Under the pieces are notes generated by a model. The model had not been told where the DNA came from. It did not search any database and saw nothing but the letters and a program-made list of their open reading frames with translations. From NCBI GenBank assembly GCA_021399445.1, contig JAJTUQ010000002.1, positions 1,674,001-1,738,000 of the forward strand: a stretch of 64,000 bases of DNA, read 5' to 3'. Numbering within the stretch: position 1 is the first letter of the stretch; every line of letters starts with the position of its first letter. This document shows, piece after piece, positions 25,001-36,426 of this stretch. A program made the translations under genes and the position numbers. This stretch comes from Xylogone sp. PMI_703. Lineage: Eukaryota > Ascomycota > Leotiomycetes.

Positions 25001-27731
25001 AGACGTGGACTCTGATTTTGATGGTCATACGGAACGTTCTGGCCGACTGGAACGCTTAGTCCAAAAACTCCTACAAGATTGCAAAACGACAAAACCGGCT
25101 CTTATGAGAGCGTCTGGAATATGGTTATTTTGCCTTGTCCAATACTGCGGACATCTTCCAGAAATAAAGGCTAGGTTGAGAGAATCTCAGGGAGCTTTCA
25201 TGAATTTACTCTCCGCGCGAGAGGAACTAGTGCAAGAGACAGCTTCTCGGGGGCTGAGTCTAGTTTACGAGAGAGGGGACAAGGAGCTTAGAGATAGGCT
25301 GGTCAAAGATCTTGTTTCCTCTTTTACGGGAACAACTGCTCAGCTCAAAGTTGATGAAGAAACCGAACTATTTGAGCCGGGAGCTTTACCCACGGGAGAG
25401 GGTAAATCTGTCACTTCATATAAGGATATTGTCTCCCTGGCGGCCGAAGTAGGTGATCAAAGCCTTGTGTATAAATTTATGTCTCTCGCATCCAATGCTG
25501 CGACCTGGAAGACACGTGCAGCATTTGGCAGATTTGGATTAAGCAACATACTCTCCGAGTCTGAAATTGATCCAAAGCTCTATCCTAAACTGTACCGTTA
25601 CCGATTTGATCCAAATCCAAATGTCCAGCGCAGCATGGATGATATTTGGAAAGCCCTTGTTAAAGATACAAATGCTACTATCAACCAGTATTTCAATGAG
25701 ATTCTCACAGATCTCCTTAAAAGCATTCTTGGGAAAGAGTGGCGGACAAGGCAAGCAAGCTGTGCAGCACTTGCAGATCTACTTCAAGGAAGGGACTTCG
25801 AGAAGTACGAGGCTCGTCTTCACGATATCTGGGAGTGTTCATTCAAGGTTTTGGATGATATTAAGGGCTCAGTCCGTGAAGCCGCTATGGCACTTGTCAT
25901 GACTTTAACGGGCATTTTGGTCCGTCAATTGGAAGCAGGAAGCTCCTCGAAACATGCCCAGGCAATGCTGAAAGAGGTGTTACCGTTTCTGCTCTCTCCT
26001 CAAGGTATGGAAAGTTCGGCAAAAGAAGTACAGACATTTGCAACAGTCACTGTATTAAAACTGATCAAAAGTGGCGGTAAATCTCTCCTCCCTTTCGTGC
26101 CAGACCTTGTGGAACAGTTGTTAGGACTATTAAGTACTATGGAGATGGAAGGAGTCGACTACCTATACTTAAGAGCTGCGCATTACAACCTTACCGAAGA
26201 GAAAATCGACAATGCACGAACGTCTGCCGTATCACAGTCACCTCTAATGGAGGCAATTGAACGTTGTCTTGATTTACTCGATGAGCCTACAATGAAGGAG
26301 CTTGTGCCTCACTTGGAAAATGTAATCAAGACGACCGTTGGAATGCCTTCAAAAGTTGGCTGCGCTGGCGTTCTCATTAGCCTTGCAACTAGACATACCT
26401 TTGTCTTTCGTCCACATGCGGACACATTTCTAAAGATTCTAGAAAAAGCCGTATTAGATCGCAATAACGCTGTTAGTGCCGCATATGCCAGAGCAGGAGG
26501 ATACCTTGCACGTCTAGGATCCGACAAGGCAATTTTGCGGCTTTCAGAATACTCTAAAAACTTGTACTTCCTTGCGGAAGATGAAGGGCGAAGACAGATT
26601 TCATCAGATCTAATCTATGCGGTATCAAAATTTGCTACGGATCGATTCAATTCTTTAGCATCTGAATTTCTCCCTTTTGTGTTTTTCGCCAAACATGACT
26701 CCGATACGCATGTCAAAGACCAGTTTGAGAAGACATGGAGTGAGAATGTCGGAGGCTCTCGTGCAGTATTACTGTACTCAAGGGAGATCAATGACATCTC
26801 CCTTCAGCACCTGGAATCCCCGAAATGGACTATAAAGCATACCGCAGCATTGACTATTGCCGACGTAGTGGCATCATCAGGTACGGAAATCAAGGCCGCG
26901 GATGCGCTAGCTGTATGGCCTGCCCTTGAAAAAGCGCTGGCGCTGAAAACATTTGATGGGAAAGAAAAGGTTCTCGATGCATTTGTCAAGCTTACAAAGG
27001 CTAGCAAACCATTTTGGGAGAGTAATCCTTCTATTGCATCGCAAATGAAAAAGATAGTAATCCGCGAAGCGAAACGTAATAATGATACCTATCGGCCTCA
27101 TGCGTTTACCTGCCTTGGGGAGTACAGTGAAACAAGAACAGATATCGATATGTTCGAGGAGGTGTATGATATTATCGCACCAAAAGTAGAAGAGATTACA
27201 AATGAAGATAAAATGGATACGACAGATGATAGCAAAGGCAATGCATCTACCGATGACAGCACTATAACCGCAGGTATCACGGCAATATTTCGCTCTGTCA
27301 ACATCAGCCGTTCTGATTTGGACCCTACCAAACATTTGCCAAAAGTTCTCGGCATCACCAAAACCATACTTACCTCGACGAAGTCTAGTGCCACGACTAG
27401 GCTGGCATACTATGAGCGCAGTAAGGCATTATTTGAAGGTCTCCGAAAAGCAGTCGGAAGTCAACAGGGTGCCAGCTATGGGCTAGCTTTGGAACTGTTT
27501 GAGTTGCTGGAGCTACCCAGCGGATCCGGGAGTGAGACAGTGAGAACCAAACGTGGCGAGGCAGCCGGAGCGATTGCTCTTGCTACTGTAGAAGGTCTAT
27601 TTGGCGTGTCAGGTAGTGACAGGGAGGCATGTTTGAAGAAAATGAAGGACCTGCTTGAAGAAGGGATGAAAAACGAGAGATCACCAGGAGTAAAGAGCGC
27701 TCTGGCAAGTGCCATGAAGATTCTTAACTAG
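22009..27731 (+). CDS. ECM29: Proteasome adaptor/scaffold protein Ecm29
   Basis: Large HEAT-repeat protein that binds the 26S proteasome, tethering 19S to 20S and acting in quality control and stress-induced remodelling. Five exons close to 1832 residues: 22009-22164, 22224-22270, 22321-22441, 22500-23768 and 23826-27731; the family is about 1800-1870. The N-terminus (ELVEKVEMRIALAKDD) and the region ELLPTLLHGIAEDSDKPTC match the family. The rest is continuous alpha-helical HEAT repeats. The acceptor of intron 3 (22499) has a second AG six bases upstream whose use would create an immediate stop. Short upstream frames in the leader are not conserved. Downstream is a 0.9 kb gap before the cytochrome c peroxidase 3' end. 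Identity is secure. Confidence 0.95.
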
Positions 27732-28649
27732 ATAAGTTATAGAGGAGAATAGCATGTATGGCTGATTAGGTTTACCGGAGATGCATGCAGAAATGATTTC
27801 TTACATGAAACTTTCCTGGCAGTGTTGTACCAGATTCTGGGTCACACCGTGAATACCTTGTGAGAAAATACGCATTACTAAACATTATTTATGTACGCCC
27901 ATAACTGTCGGATGATGGATAATGGTAGTACGCACCCTTCTTTCTTACCCAAAGGTCCGCCGGTATAGCGCAATGGCATTCTCAACTCGTATTGTCAAGA
28001 CGGCACCAGTACCGGCCCTGTGGCTATATTGCTGAATGCAGTGATGATTACTGGAGTGATGGTGCAGCTCCACAAGAGATCTGAACGATCGGAAGATCGG
28101 GAGGCGCACGCGACAACACCTACGGTTGGACGGTTCGAGAGCAAGAGCTTTGACTGGGTTGCATCTATCCGCGAGCAAAAGCGAGGTGATTGGAGGAGAC
28201 CAGGAGCTTGCGCAAGGGCTGGAATGCGGGGAAGCCCAGAACCCTGATTTACCAAGTCCTCCTGCCACCAATGTTTATTTCAACCTCACACTCCTCTTTC
28301 TCACATAAGTATGGACATTTATCTTCCTTTTACTCACACTTGTATCAGAGGCCAAGTAGTCGTGGTTTCATATGAATTATTCTGATTCGCTATATCAAGT
28401 TCTATGGTATTCTACAGATCTAAGGAATCAAACGGTGCTAGCGAAAATCAAGAAACACAGTGTGCAACATCGCTCTGCAGACAGACAGCTGGATCATCGA
28501 AATGACCCTCCTCTTTGTAGTCTGGGCGCAGATAAGACCGGATCCCCTCATATTATCGCTTTCGCACTGCCCTGGAATACCAGAGCTGTCTATCATTAAA
28601 TACACCAGCAACTCAGTATCTACCACCCTGCTATGCTGAGCCATCGAAT
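27732..28649. other. Convergent intergenic gap with a possible structured RNA
   Basis: 918 bp between the ECM29 and CCP1 stop codons. No supported protein gene. A GC-richer patch at about 27955-28260 contains a 7-bp complementary pair, a GGAA-tetraloop hairpin and A-box- and B-box-like sequences; see the separate entry. Confidence 0.5.
27959..28142 (+). ncRNA. Candidate Pol III-type structured RNA (unproven)
   Basis: Seen: GCCGGTA (27959-27965) is perfectly complementary to TACCGGC (28010-28016). TAGCGCAATGG (27966-27976) resembles an internal A box. CGATC-GGAA-GATCG (28086-28099) is a perfect 5-bp stem with a GGAA loop, and GGTTCGAGAGC (28132-28142) resembles a B box. A short T run follows near 28329. 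It is not a tRNA: the arms are wrongly spaced and no T-arm is present. A longer Pol III transcript is possible but I could not match it to SRP, RNase P, RNase MRP or U6 RNA. The ends given are only the span of these signals. Chance is a real alternative. Confidence 0.2.
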
Positions 28650-29870
28650 TTAGGCGGTGGAGGTCTTGAAGACCATTTTGTTCTGTTCGCTTCCCTCCGC
28701 GAATGGCACACCAAGCTCAAAGAGCTTGACGATGACATTCGCAAAGTCCTTGAAGAATAGCTCTTCATCCTTGGCGTACTTCTCGACCCATGGTCTGAAT
28801 GCCTTGTCTTGGATAAGGGCCATATCAGTTGGAAGCATCATCAAAGTCTTGGTGGTCTTGTCCTCATACTGTTTCACATCAGCATACATTCCAAGTATTA
28901 TGAAGGAGCTATAGGGGTTTAGTTACCTGCTTAGGGCCATCCCACTTTTTCCAGTTCCACTTCTCATTCAACAAGAGCTTGAAGAATTCGTTAGTCACAA
29001 CAGTTGGAGAGAAGGTCCATGGGCCCTCGAAACCGCTACGAGTGGAGTGGCATCGACCGAGAGCATGTCCTCCACTGAGAGCAACGATTTCTCGGTCGTC
29101 GAATCCCATACGGTAGAAGATCTTCCGGAGATGGTCATGGCCTTGGGTGGCATCAGGAAGACGTCCATCAGGAGTGCAGGCTGCGATATCCTTGTCTTGT
29201 CGACCAGGTCGGTATGGGATGACTGGGCCTTGCATCTCCTGGATGGCGCAAACGCCACCAAGAATCCAGAGATCAGAGTAAGAAATCCATGGGAATTTGG
29301 CTTTTCAAATGTGTTAGCTTATTGCTTGACTTTATTTAATGGGTCTGCAAACTTACCTTTGACAGGCTCCAAGAAGTCTCTGGCAGCAGCCAATCCGGCA
29401 TTAGCACCATGGCTACCCTCGGGAGGGAATCTCATAGTAGCACCGTTGCTGCCACCGGTTCCAGTCTCCTTATCATAAGTGCCACTGCAGTGCCACGCCA
29501 ATCTCACGAGGACTGGGCCATAGCTACCATCATCATAGTCATCCTTCTCCTCCAACCGGCTAGCAATTTCATCATAGACCTTCTGGTAGTCCTCTTGCTT
29601 GGGTACGAAGTTCTTGATCTGACTGGTAGAGCCAGTACCTTGAGCGTAGAAATAATACCCAGCACCGCCGAGGGCAAGAGCACCAATTCCCAAGTAGAGG
29701 CCAGAAGAAGACGACTTGACAGGAGCCTCCGAGGAATATCCACGAGCCTGCTGGCGGAGAGTCTGGCGAGAGAAGGTGAAGGCAGTGTTGCGTGTGGAAG
29801 TTTTGAGAGCAGAAGTAGATGGCGTTGACCTGAACGCGGATCTAGCGAAGGATCGGGTAGCAGAGGCCAT
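28650..29870 (-). CDS. CCP1: Mitochondrial cytochrome c peroxidase
   Basis: Haem peroxidase of the intermembrane space that reduces H2O2 using cytochrome c. Three exons (29870-29357, 29300-28927, 28868-28650) close to 368 residues. The first about 55 residues are a basic presequence, followed by a hydrophobic stretch (about 57-77, [20 protein letters not shown]) that fits the two-step sorting signal known for yeast Ccp1. Active-site residues are intact: distal Arg123, Trp126 and His127 in RLAWH, proximal His250 in [11 protein letters not shown], and the radical-site Trp266 in FEGPW. The Asp that pairs with the proximal His is in MMLPTD. The gene is divergent from the thioredoxin-PITH gene, so two redox genes share one upstream region. 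Confidence 0.96.
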
Positions 29871-31286
29871 TGTGGGTGTGAGTAGTTGATAAAAGAACCG
29901 GGGAGAATGAACGAGGTGCTGGTTCGTGGTTTTGCTCTTGACTACTCAACGGAGTTTTCAAGACACAAGCGGGGCAATTGAGATGGCTTGCACAAAGCTC
30001 GGGAGGAAACAGAGAGGGAGGTGAAAGGGAAGGAAGGAAAGAGGGAAAAAAGTGTCCGCTCTGAGCGAGGAAATACTTGTAGCTCGGGGACGCCCACTTT
30101 GGCGTGGCCACCTGGAACAGCTTTTTAGTAACGGCCATCCACCTTTCCCCCGTACTTGGGATCTGGCAGGCAGAACCTCCCGCAAGAGGAAAGGCACGCT
30201 CGCCATGCTCCCACTTGATCGCGTAAGATTCCGATGTTGTCCCAAGGATGGCGACCCTCGGGGTCTCAGGGCCCTCCAGCAGTGGTGCAAATGCACGCAT
30301 GCTGATTGGCTGGCTGCGTGATAACGAAGCATTTCGATGGGCCCATACGGCAAAGCGCGCGAAAACCCTTATCTGACGCTCAAGAGCCGAGCATCTGTTC
30401 TCGCGCCTTCCACAACCCGCAAGTGCCGCTCTTGCTCGCCGCGCTCGTGGCAAATCAGCGCGCAGCCAATAGCCATGACCATCGAACTGTGCAAGGCTGT
30501 ACGGCACGCACGGCTACCACAGCTATGGTGCCTTATGACAAATGTTCCTGTCTAGGTCTTCGGTCTAGACACAAGGCTGAGAAATACAGAGCCGCGGCTA
30601 ATTATCGCTTAACTCGCTCCGTCCTTGCATGCAGGAACAACAACTTCAAACACCGGGCGGTGCGGATTGGTCCATGTATTTCGGATGCCGTGTCACAGCT
30701 TACTGCATCTGCCTTTTATTTAGTTTACAAATGCCTCCAGCGCCGTGCACGCGTTTCGATTTAGCTGGAAATCTCCTCTATCAAAGTAAGCCACTGTCAA
30801 TACACTTTAATCATTGCCAACAGCTTCGACGGCCGCTTAAATCCTTCACCATCATCGTCCAGCCAGGGAATGGGGCTAGGGCTTCAAACCCCTCTTTGCG
30901 CTAAGCATTTCCAGAATTTACCGTTGTTCGTTTTGTACTTTAGAGGGTACGACAGTAGATGCGTAAGCCGGTAGTGCCTATAATCACGTGATAGAATCTT
31001 TCCATGGCCATCCAAAAGTCGCCAGAAAAGGGTAATGCGCAAACGTATCTGGTGTGAAAACACTTTGAATACCTAGCGGTGCAGATTTCAAAGACTTGTT
31101 GTCCTTCACCTGCGTCACTTGCTTGAGGAGTCCAATACCGTAATTCATCGAAACCGCTGCATCATTATTTCGAAGCTTCCATTACGTTGCGGCAACTTCC
31201 GTGGTATCGCCCTGTGGATGCCAAATCACCGTGTCACATCTATCCACGATCGCAGCTCTCGCCATACTCGAGAACGTTGATTTCAA
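29871..31286. promoter_or_regulatory. Divergent promoter region, CCP1 / thioredoxin-PITH gene
   Basis: About 1.4 kb between opposed start codons. A GC-rich minus-strand frame (29842-30507) overlaps the CCP1 start and has no conserved motif, so it is treated as leader sequence. A perfect ATCACGTGAT palindrome lies at 30983-30992, about 295 bp upstream of the thioredoxin-like gene. Confidence 0.5.
30983..30992. promoter_or_regulatory. ATCACGTGAT palindrome (bHLH/Cbf1-type E-box)
   Basis: A perfect 10-bp palindrome containing CACGTG with the RTCACGTG flank preferred by fungal Cbf1-like bHLH factors. It is about 295 bp upstream of the thioredoxin-PITH start codon. The site is seen; binding is inferred. 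Confidence 0.5.
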
Positions 31287-32580
31287 ATGTCGAACCTAGT
31301 TCATATTACCTCGACGGCGCAGTGGAACAGCCTGCTCCAGTCATCAAGGATAGTCGTGACAGACTGTGAGTGCGCATCTGCCCCTCCATCCCCGCCATAG
31401 CTATAACTTGGCTTCGTCGCATGCCCGTTGTCACTTGGAGCTTCCGAGAGCTGACCATAACCCCGCAATCCAGTCTACGCAGATTGGTGTGGCCCCTGCA
31501 AAGCTATAGCTCCTGTCTATGAGCAGCTCGCAAGCAGCCTATCCCGCGAAAATGAGATCACATTTGCCAAGGTCAACACCGATGAGCAGAAAGATATTGC
31601 TGCAAGATACAATGTTGCTGCGTAAGTGCTATATTCAATATTCAATCTATATGCCGCTAGCGACGTCTAAGGCTTTTCGAGGCTCGTTGCAACTTCTGGT
31701 GCTGATGATGGCTATATACTTTGCGTTTAAGCTAATCCAATGACCTTACAGTTTGCCAACATTCATGATCTTCAAGCAGGGCCAGGCTGTCGAGATGATC
31801 CAAGGCGCAGACAGGGTTAAGCTAGAACAAGCGGTTAAGAAGCTTATTGCAGAATACTCGGGAGGTTCGTCCGGATTTGGTGAATCTTCAGGCTCCGGCA
31901 ACTGGAGAGGAGGAGAGTTGCCCAAAGGCTACAAAGATGTTACAGACCAAGTGGACATCAAAGGTACAGAACTTCTAAACGCAGATGGCGAGTTCGGCAG
32001 TGTCAGGGTCTTGTTTAATGAGGGCAAACCATCGGCACTTAACAAGGGAAAAGGTGCAGAATCCAAGGAAAAGGACTGGGTAGAGAGTGATACAGATGAA
32101 CAGCTGATGTTGTTCGTACCTTTCCAGTCCACCCTGAAAGTTCATACTATCCAGGTAGGTGTATTTCATACAACTCGATATATTGGAGCTTTATGGTTGC
32201 AAATACTGACACCCCTTCTTAAATAGCTCACTTCACTGCCACCACAATCAGAGGATGACGATGATGATGTTCCGATGCGACCCAAGACCGTCAATATATA
32301 TTCCAACCGTCCTCACATTCTCGGCTTCGAAGAGGCTGAGGATATCCAAGTTACACAGACTATTACTTTGTCACCTTCTGAGTGGGATGCGACTGGAACA
32401 GCAACAATTCCTCTCCGTTTTGTCAAGTTTCAGTATGTGACAAGTTTGGTGTTGTTTATCGTAGATGGAGAAGGATCCGGTGATAAAGTCAGACTGGACC
32501 GGGTTAGGATTATTGGAGAAACCGGCGAAAAGAGAGAACTTGGCAAGCTGGAGAAGATTGGCGATGAACAGGGCGAATAA
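31287..32580 (+). CDS. TXL1: Thioredoxin-like protein with C-terminal PITH domain (TXNL1/Txl1)
   Basis: Cytosolic thioredoxin-fold protein; in animals and fission yeast the PITH domain docks on the 26S proteasome, so it is regarded as a proteasome-associated redox protein. Four exons close to 327 residues: 31287-31365, 31474-31621, 31752-32154 and 32227-32580. The thioredoxin domain (1 to about 105) has the active site WCGPC with Cys32 and Cys35, followed by the cis-proline loop LPTFMIFKQG. A Gly/Ser linker (about 115-130) leads to the PITH domain, which includes KGTELLNADGEFGSVRVLF, the basic/acidic RPKTVNIYSN stretch and KFQYVTSLVLFIVDGEGSGD. Start: the ATG at 31287 gives the conserved beginning MSNLVHITS. 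No defects seen. It is the middle member of five ubiquitin-proteasome genes in this region. Confidence 0.94.
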
Positions 32581-33370
32581 GTCTTATGATTTCATGATAA
32601 CACGGAGCGAGGTATAGACTAGGGGAACCTGCAATGGGATTGGCAAGCAACTTATGTACTTCGTAGAGAACTGAATAAAACTCAAAATTCCTCGAGAAAT
32701 TCTTTTATTACGAAATATCATAACAAACTTCAACTGCCTAGTCAAGATACTTCCGGACAGGCTCTCATCTAAATGCAGCCGGCAATGTCCAGCGCGTTCC
32801 AACCGTATAACCGGCTCCAAAGAAAACTCAAATAAACAGTTGTTATGTCCAATCCTCTTTCCAACCCCAAACCCAGCAGCGGTCTATCATGCCCCGAAAG
32901 ACGAAATGCTAGACCGGCGAACACGATTCGGAGCCCCAAGTTTAATGGTGGAGAAGAATTGGTAATTGCAATTATCGGTTCATTCTGTGGCACGACTGAC
33001 GCTCAAGATGTTTTGACGACACCATTGAAATAGGATGTTTGAGCAACACGGGTTGTAGTCGTGCCGCCGCACGATAATCAAAAAAGAAGAAGAAAAAGGG
33101 AAAAGAAAGAGCGCCGACACGAGCCTTTTTGTTCCTGGAACTTTTTTCCACTGGTAGGCACGCTAGACCTGATATGGTCTAATGGCAACTTTTTAGCTTC
33201 GCAAGTTTCCTTTTCGCTTAACGAGAGCAAAAGTTCTTCACGTGACCCACATCGAAATTCGGCAAACCCACACAGTGCTTCCTCAAACCGAAAATACATC
33301 TTCTCGAACTTCACGACAAACCAAAATCGACAAACGCCGCCGTCGACCAGCAAATCCCCCCGATTCAACA
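32581..33370. other. Intergenic: TXL1 3' flank and eL36 promoter
   Basis: 790 bp between two plus-strand genes. Frames here (for example 33061-33498) overlap the eL36 5' leader and first exon and are shadows. A purine-rich run lies near 33080-33110. No other feature is supported. Confidence 0.55.
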
Positions 33371-34008
33371 ATGGCAGCAGAGAAGCAGGAACGCACCGGT
33401 TTGACCATCGGTCTGAACAGAGGCCACGTATGTCCACCACCATGAAAAAGAAGAAAAGCCCGTCTCACCTCTTGGAGGATCTTCATAAATATATATGATA
33501 TTGAAGATGGACTCAACGGGCTGACTTTTGTTTGTTTTTGCGCAATATATAGAAAACCGAGGCTCGTGTTGTTAAGCCAAGAATCAGCCGGACCAAGGGT
33601 CACTTGAGCAAGAGAACCGCTTTCGTTCGGGAAATCGTCAAGGAGGTTGCTGGGTATGCTTTATTCTTTATTCTTTTGCCTCTCTTCTCCTTCACTTATT
33701 AATGCCGTTCCCAATTTTTATAATGGGTGTGGGTGTCTTCAAAGATTGCAATTGGCGCTAACTATAGAGAACAGTCTTGCTCCATATGAGCGTCGTGTTA
33801 TCGAACTCCTCCGAAACAGCAAGGACAAGCGTGCCCGTAAGCTCGCCAAGAAGAGGGTAGGTCTTTATCTCTTTTCATGTGCCGTAGAACAGGTTGAAGG
33901 ATTTTATGCTGATACTTGCCGCGACAGCTCGGTACTTTCGGTCGTGCCAAGGCGAAGGTTGATGAGCTCACCCGTGTTATCGCTGAGTCCAGAAGGGCTG
34001 GTCACTAA
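33371..34008 (+). CDS. RPL36: 60S ribosomal protein eL36
   Basis: Component of the large ribosomal subunit. Four short exons (33371-33427, 33553-33653, 33775-33856, 33928-34008) close to 106 residues, the normal size, so no single open frame shows it. The protein starts [19 protein letters not shown]. It continues [20 protein letters not shown] and the hallmark basic core with [20 protein letters not shown]. It ends [18 protein letters not shown] then AESRRAGH. Introns of 125, 121 and 71 nt are longer than elsewhere in the window, as is common in ribosomal protein genes. Neighbours are unrelated in function. Confidence 0.96.
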
Positions 34009-34390
34009 ATGCCTCCCTTTCTTTTCTCTGGTTGATAATCATGGGCTTTGGGTGGGTGTTGTATGAACAGGATCGCATTTTTCAATGGGATAAGAGAATC
34101 TTTCCGATCTCTATGACAAATTTGCATTACTGGTATTGGCATTCCAGGTAAATGAATATAAAAAGTTCAATAAAAGCCGCGCCCAAAAGAATATTGTTTT
34201 TGTACTGCATCCGTGATATCTTGAATTTAAGTTATCTATTTGATGAGTCCAGATCAGCTAGTAGTGTAGCCCAGCAAATTAAGATCAAAAGCCGCCAACT
34301 CCTTGCTATGATTCCCATGAGTCCCCCATCCCATTTAACAAATTTCTGAACAATTGACTCGTAATGAAACCCATGCATTCCCACAGTCCA
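34009..34390. other. Convergent 3' flanks of eL36 and TUG-like gene
   Basis: About 380 bp between converging stop codons. No feature seen beyond presumed 3' UTRs. Confidence 0.6.
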
Positions 34391-35931
34391 TTATTTCTTC
34401 CCAATTCCCTTAAACCACTTAGGCATACCAAGCTTAGGTTTTGTGCCATCTGTTTCTTTACCTTTACTTTGGTTGACAGGAGCTGCTGGTTTTTCCTCCT
34501 CAGTCTCGACGGTCGGAACGGTTGGGACCACCAATTCCTTCGCATTTTGACTGAACTGTGACTTTAAAACTGGTGCCTTTCTTGCTTCTGCCGAAGCTCC
34601 ATCCTCCCAGTGAAAATTGATTAGCATACGGCCTTCGAAGCCTAAATCCTTGATAAGCTTTCTCTCATCGCTTCTTGGAACCTGCTGAGGACCTCCGGCA
34701 TTAGACCATACAAGCTTGAAAGGCTCGTCTTCTGCTATGATGACAGCGGTAACGTATTTGTAAAGATCTGCTGCAGTTTCATGTGCTTTGAATGGCGAGA
34801 CAATACTTGACTGATCAGGGAACCTGATTTTTATGGATACTTCTTTTGCGGCTGATAGCTTTGCAGCTCGCTCAGCCTCTTGAGCCTGGATCTCAGCATC
34901 GGATAGCAGCCGTCTATTTTGACCAGCAGATTGAAGTCTAGTCTGATGTAGTTTTGCATGGGCAATGGTTGGTTCATAGTCTTCATCATTGTCATCAGCT
35001 TGAAGCGCTGCCTGGGGAGTTTGTGACGTTGGGGCCGAGAACACATCGATGGGTCTTTGATCAGGGCCACTAAATTTCTCTTCTGGAGCGGTTGGTTTAG
35101 ATGGTGTAACCGAAGTGGTTGGTGTAGATGTAGCTTCCAAAGACTCTGTTGCCGGCTGGGCATCTTGCGATGCCACTTCTGGATTGTTAGGTGAAAGATT
35201 CGTAAGTGCTTCCGTCACTGAAGCCTCCGCAGCTGATTTATTCGTATCATTATTGTTGACCTCCACACTGCTGAAATATTTCTCTATATCCGCCATAGCT
35301 TCATCCAGTGGTTGGTCGGTCATTCGGAAGTCTAGTCGAATCAGAGAGCTCCCGCCATTCATACCCAGTTGTGCCAGAGTCTTCTGCAAGTCAACAAAAG
35401 AAGCTAACTCCCGGCCCATTATATTTAGAACTGGCATCTCGTAGTAGATTCTTCCGGCACCACTTGCTCCGTTCTCAGTGCGAGCGACTCCTCGTGCTGT
35501 GAAGTTAAGGTTTGCACCTCCACTTGTCTCGAATTTGCGAAGTATAAGCCATATTGTGGTATCACTTGGAAACTTGTCTATTAGTCTGCCTCCGGGGACA
35601 CTTTGTGCCATAGACTGGGGAAGTTGTAAAGCAACCGAGACTACAGAAGGTGATCGAGAGGAGACAACAAGCTCCAGTTTGGCCCCGGATGAGAGCCCCG
35701 TCTGACGGAAGGTTCGTGAGAGGTCAACCGGTTTATTATTATTTCTAGAAAACTATGAGATAATGACCTGTGAATGAGAGTATATCTCACCTACCTCAAG
35801 CCATAGTTGCTCGCAGTTAAACCTAATTTTGTACATGCCTCCTCGAGAACCTCGGTCATAAATTTACCAGGTGTAACCTTGACTGTCGTCCTGCGAAATG
35901 AGCTATCAATTACTACCACATGGGACGCCAT
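34391..35931 (-). CDS. UBX4: TUG/ASPL-type UBX protein (Ubx4-like), Cdc48 cofactor
   Basis: Cdc48/p97 cofactor of the TUG/ASPSCR1 group; yeast Ubx4 works in ER-associated degradation. Two exons (35931-35795, 35744-34391) close to 496 residues. The N-terminal ubiquitin-like TUG domain begins MASHVVVIDSSFRRTTVKVT and continues GLTASNYGLR then PVDLSRTFRQTGL. The centre is Ser/Thr/Pro-rich and acidic. The C-terminal UBX domain runs from VSIKIRFPDQSSIVSPF to MLINFHWED, and the protein ends in a Lys-rich tail (MPKWFKGIGKK). The acceptor at 35745 (TTTTCTAG) was chosen over one slightly upstream because only it keeps the conserved frame. The gene is divergent from PUP3 with 495 bp between start codons. 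Confidence 0.93.
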
Positions 35932-36426
35932 GGTGGTGTTATAGCTGAAATTTCAAAGTGGTATTCTTCAAGTTGGAGACTTTGTGAGTATTTATCTGCT
36001 AAGCTGGGCTTCTATAGACTTCGATGTTTGTAAGGTGGCGGGGTTGATTATCTTGGATAGTTTCCCAGGGAAAGCTGTACAGAACGCAAAAAGGATTTAG
36101 TTCAAATAATCTAGTCCGAAGAAATAGCTATTAGGACCGTTTGATTAACTAAAAATTAGAAAACATCTCCAACAAGTCTCGATATTGCTCATCTTGTTAA
36201 CCTATGGTGACGTTCTTTCCGGTGCCTGGCAGGTGCAAAGGTGGTCCAAGCTTCAACCTCGTTGACCTTGTAGACGCGCAAGGCCGTGTCTACCTACCCG
36301 TAGCTCACCCTCTAGATCTCTATCAGCTCCGTACTCCACCGTTACAACGCTCGCAACGTTGTAACCCAGAAAAATAGACTGCAGAGACATTGGCAATTTG
36401 AAAAAGGAAGAGGTATAATATAGAAA
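35932..36426. promoter_or_regulatory. Divergent promoter region, UBX4-like / PUP3
   Basis: 495 bp between opposed start codons. It contains GGTGGCG near 36034, which shares six bases with the yeast proteasome element GGTGGCAAA but is not a full match. It also contains GGAGTACGGAG on the minus strand (36327-36337). Shared control of the two genes is plausible but not shown. Confidence 0.5.

Noticed and set aside
27959..28016. tRNA gene suggested by GCCGGTA/TACCGGC acceptor-like arms
   Set aside because: Only 58 nt between the ends, no D-arm pairing and no T-loop sequence in place; not a nuclear tRNA.
29842..30507. 221-codon minus-strand open frame overlapping the CCP1 start
   Set aside because: It crosses the start of CCP1 in a different frame and continues into its upstream region; no motif or splice logic supports it.
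35932..36426. Yeast-type proteasome control element in the UBX4/PUP3 promoter
   Set aside because: Only a partial GGTGGCG match near 36034; the full GGTGGCAAA was not found here or in the UBX5/ECM29 promoter.
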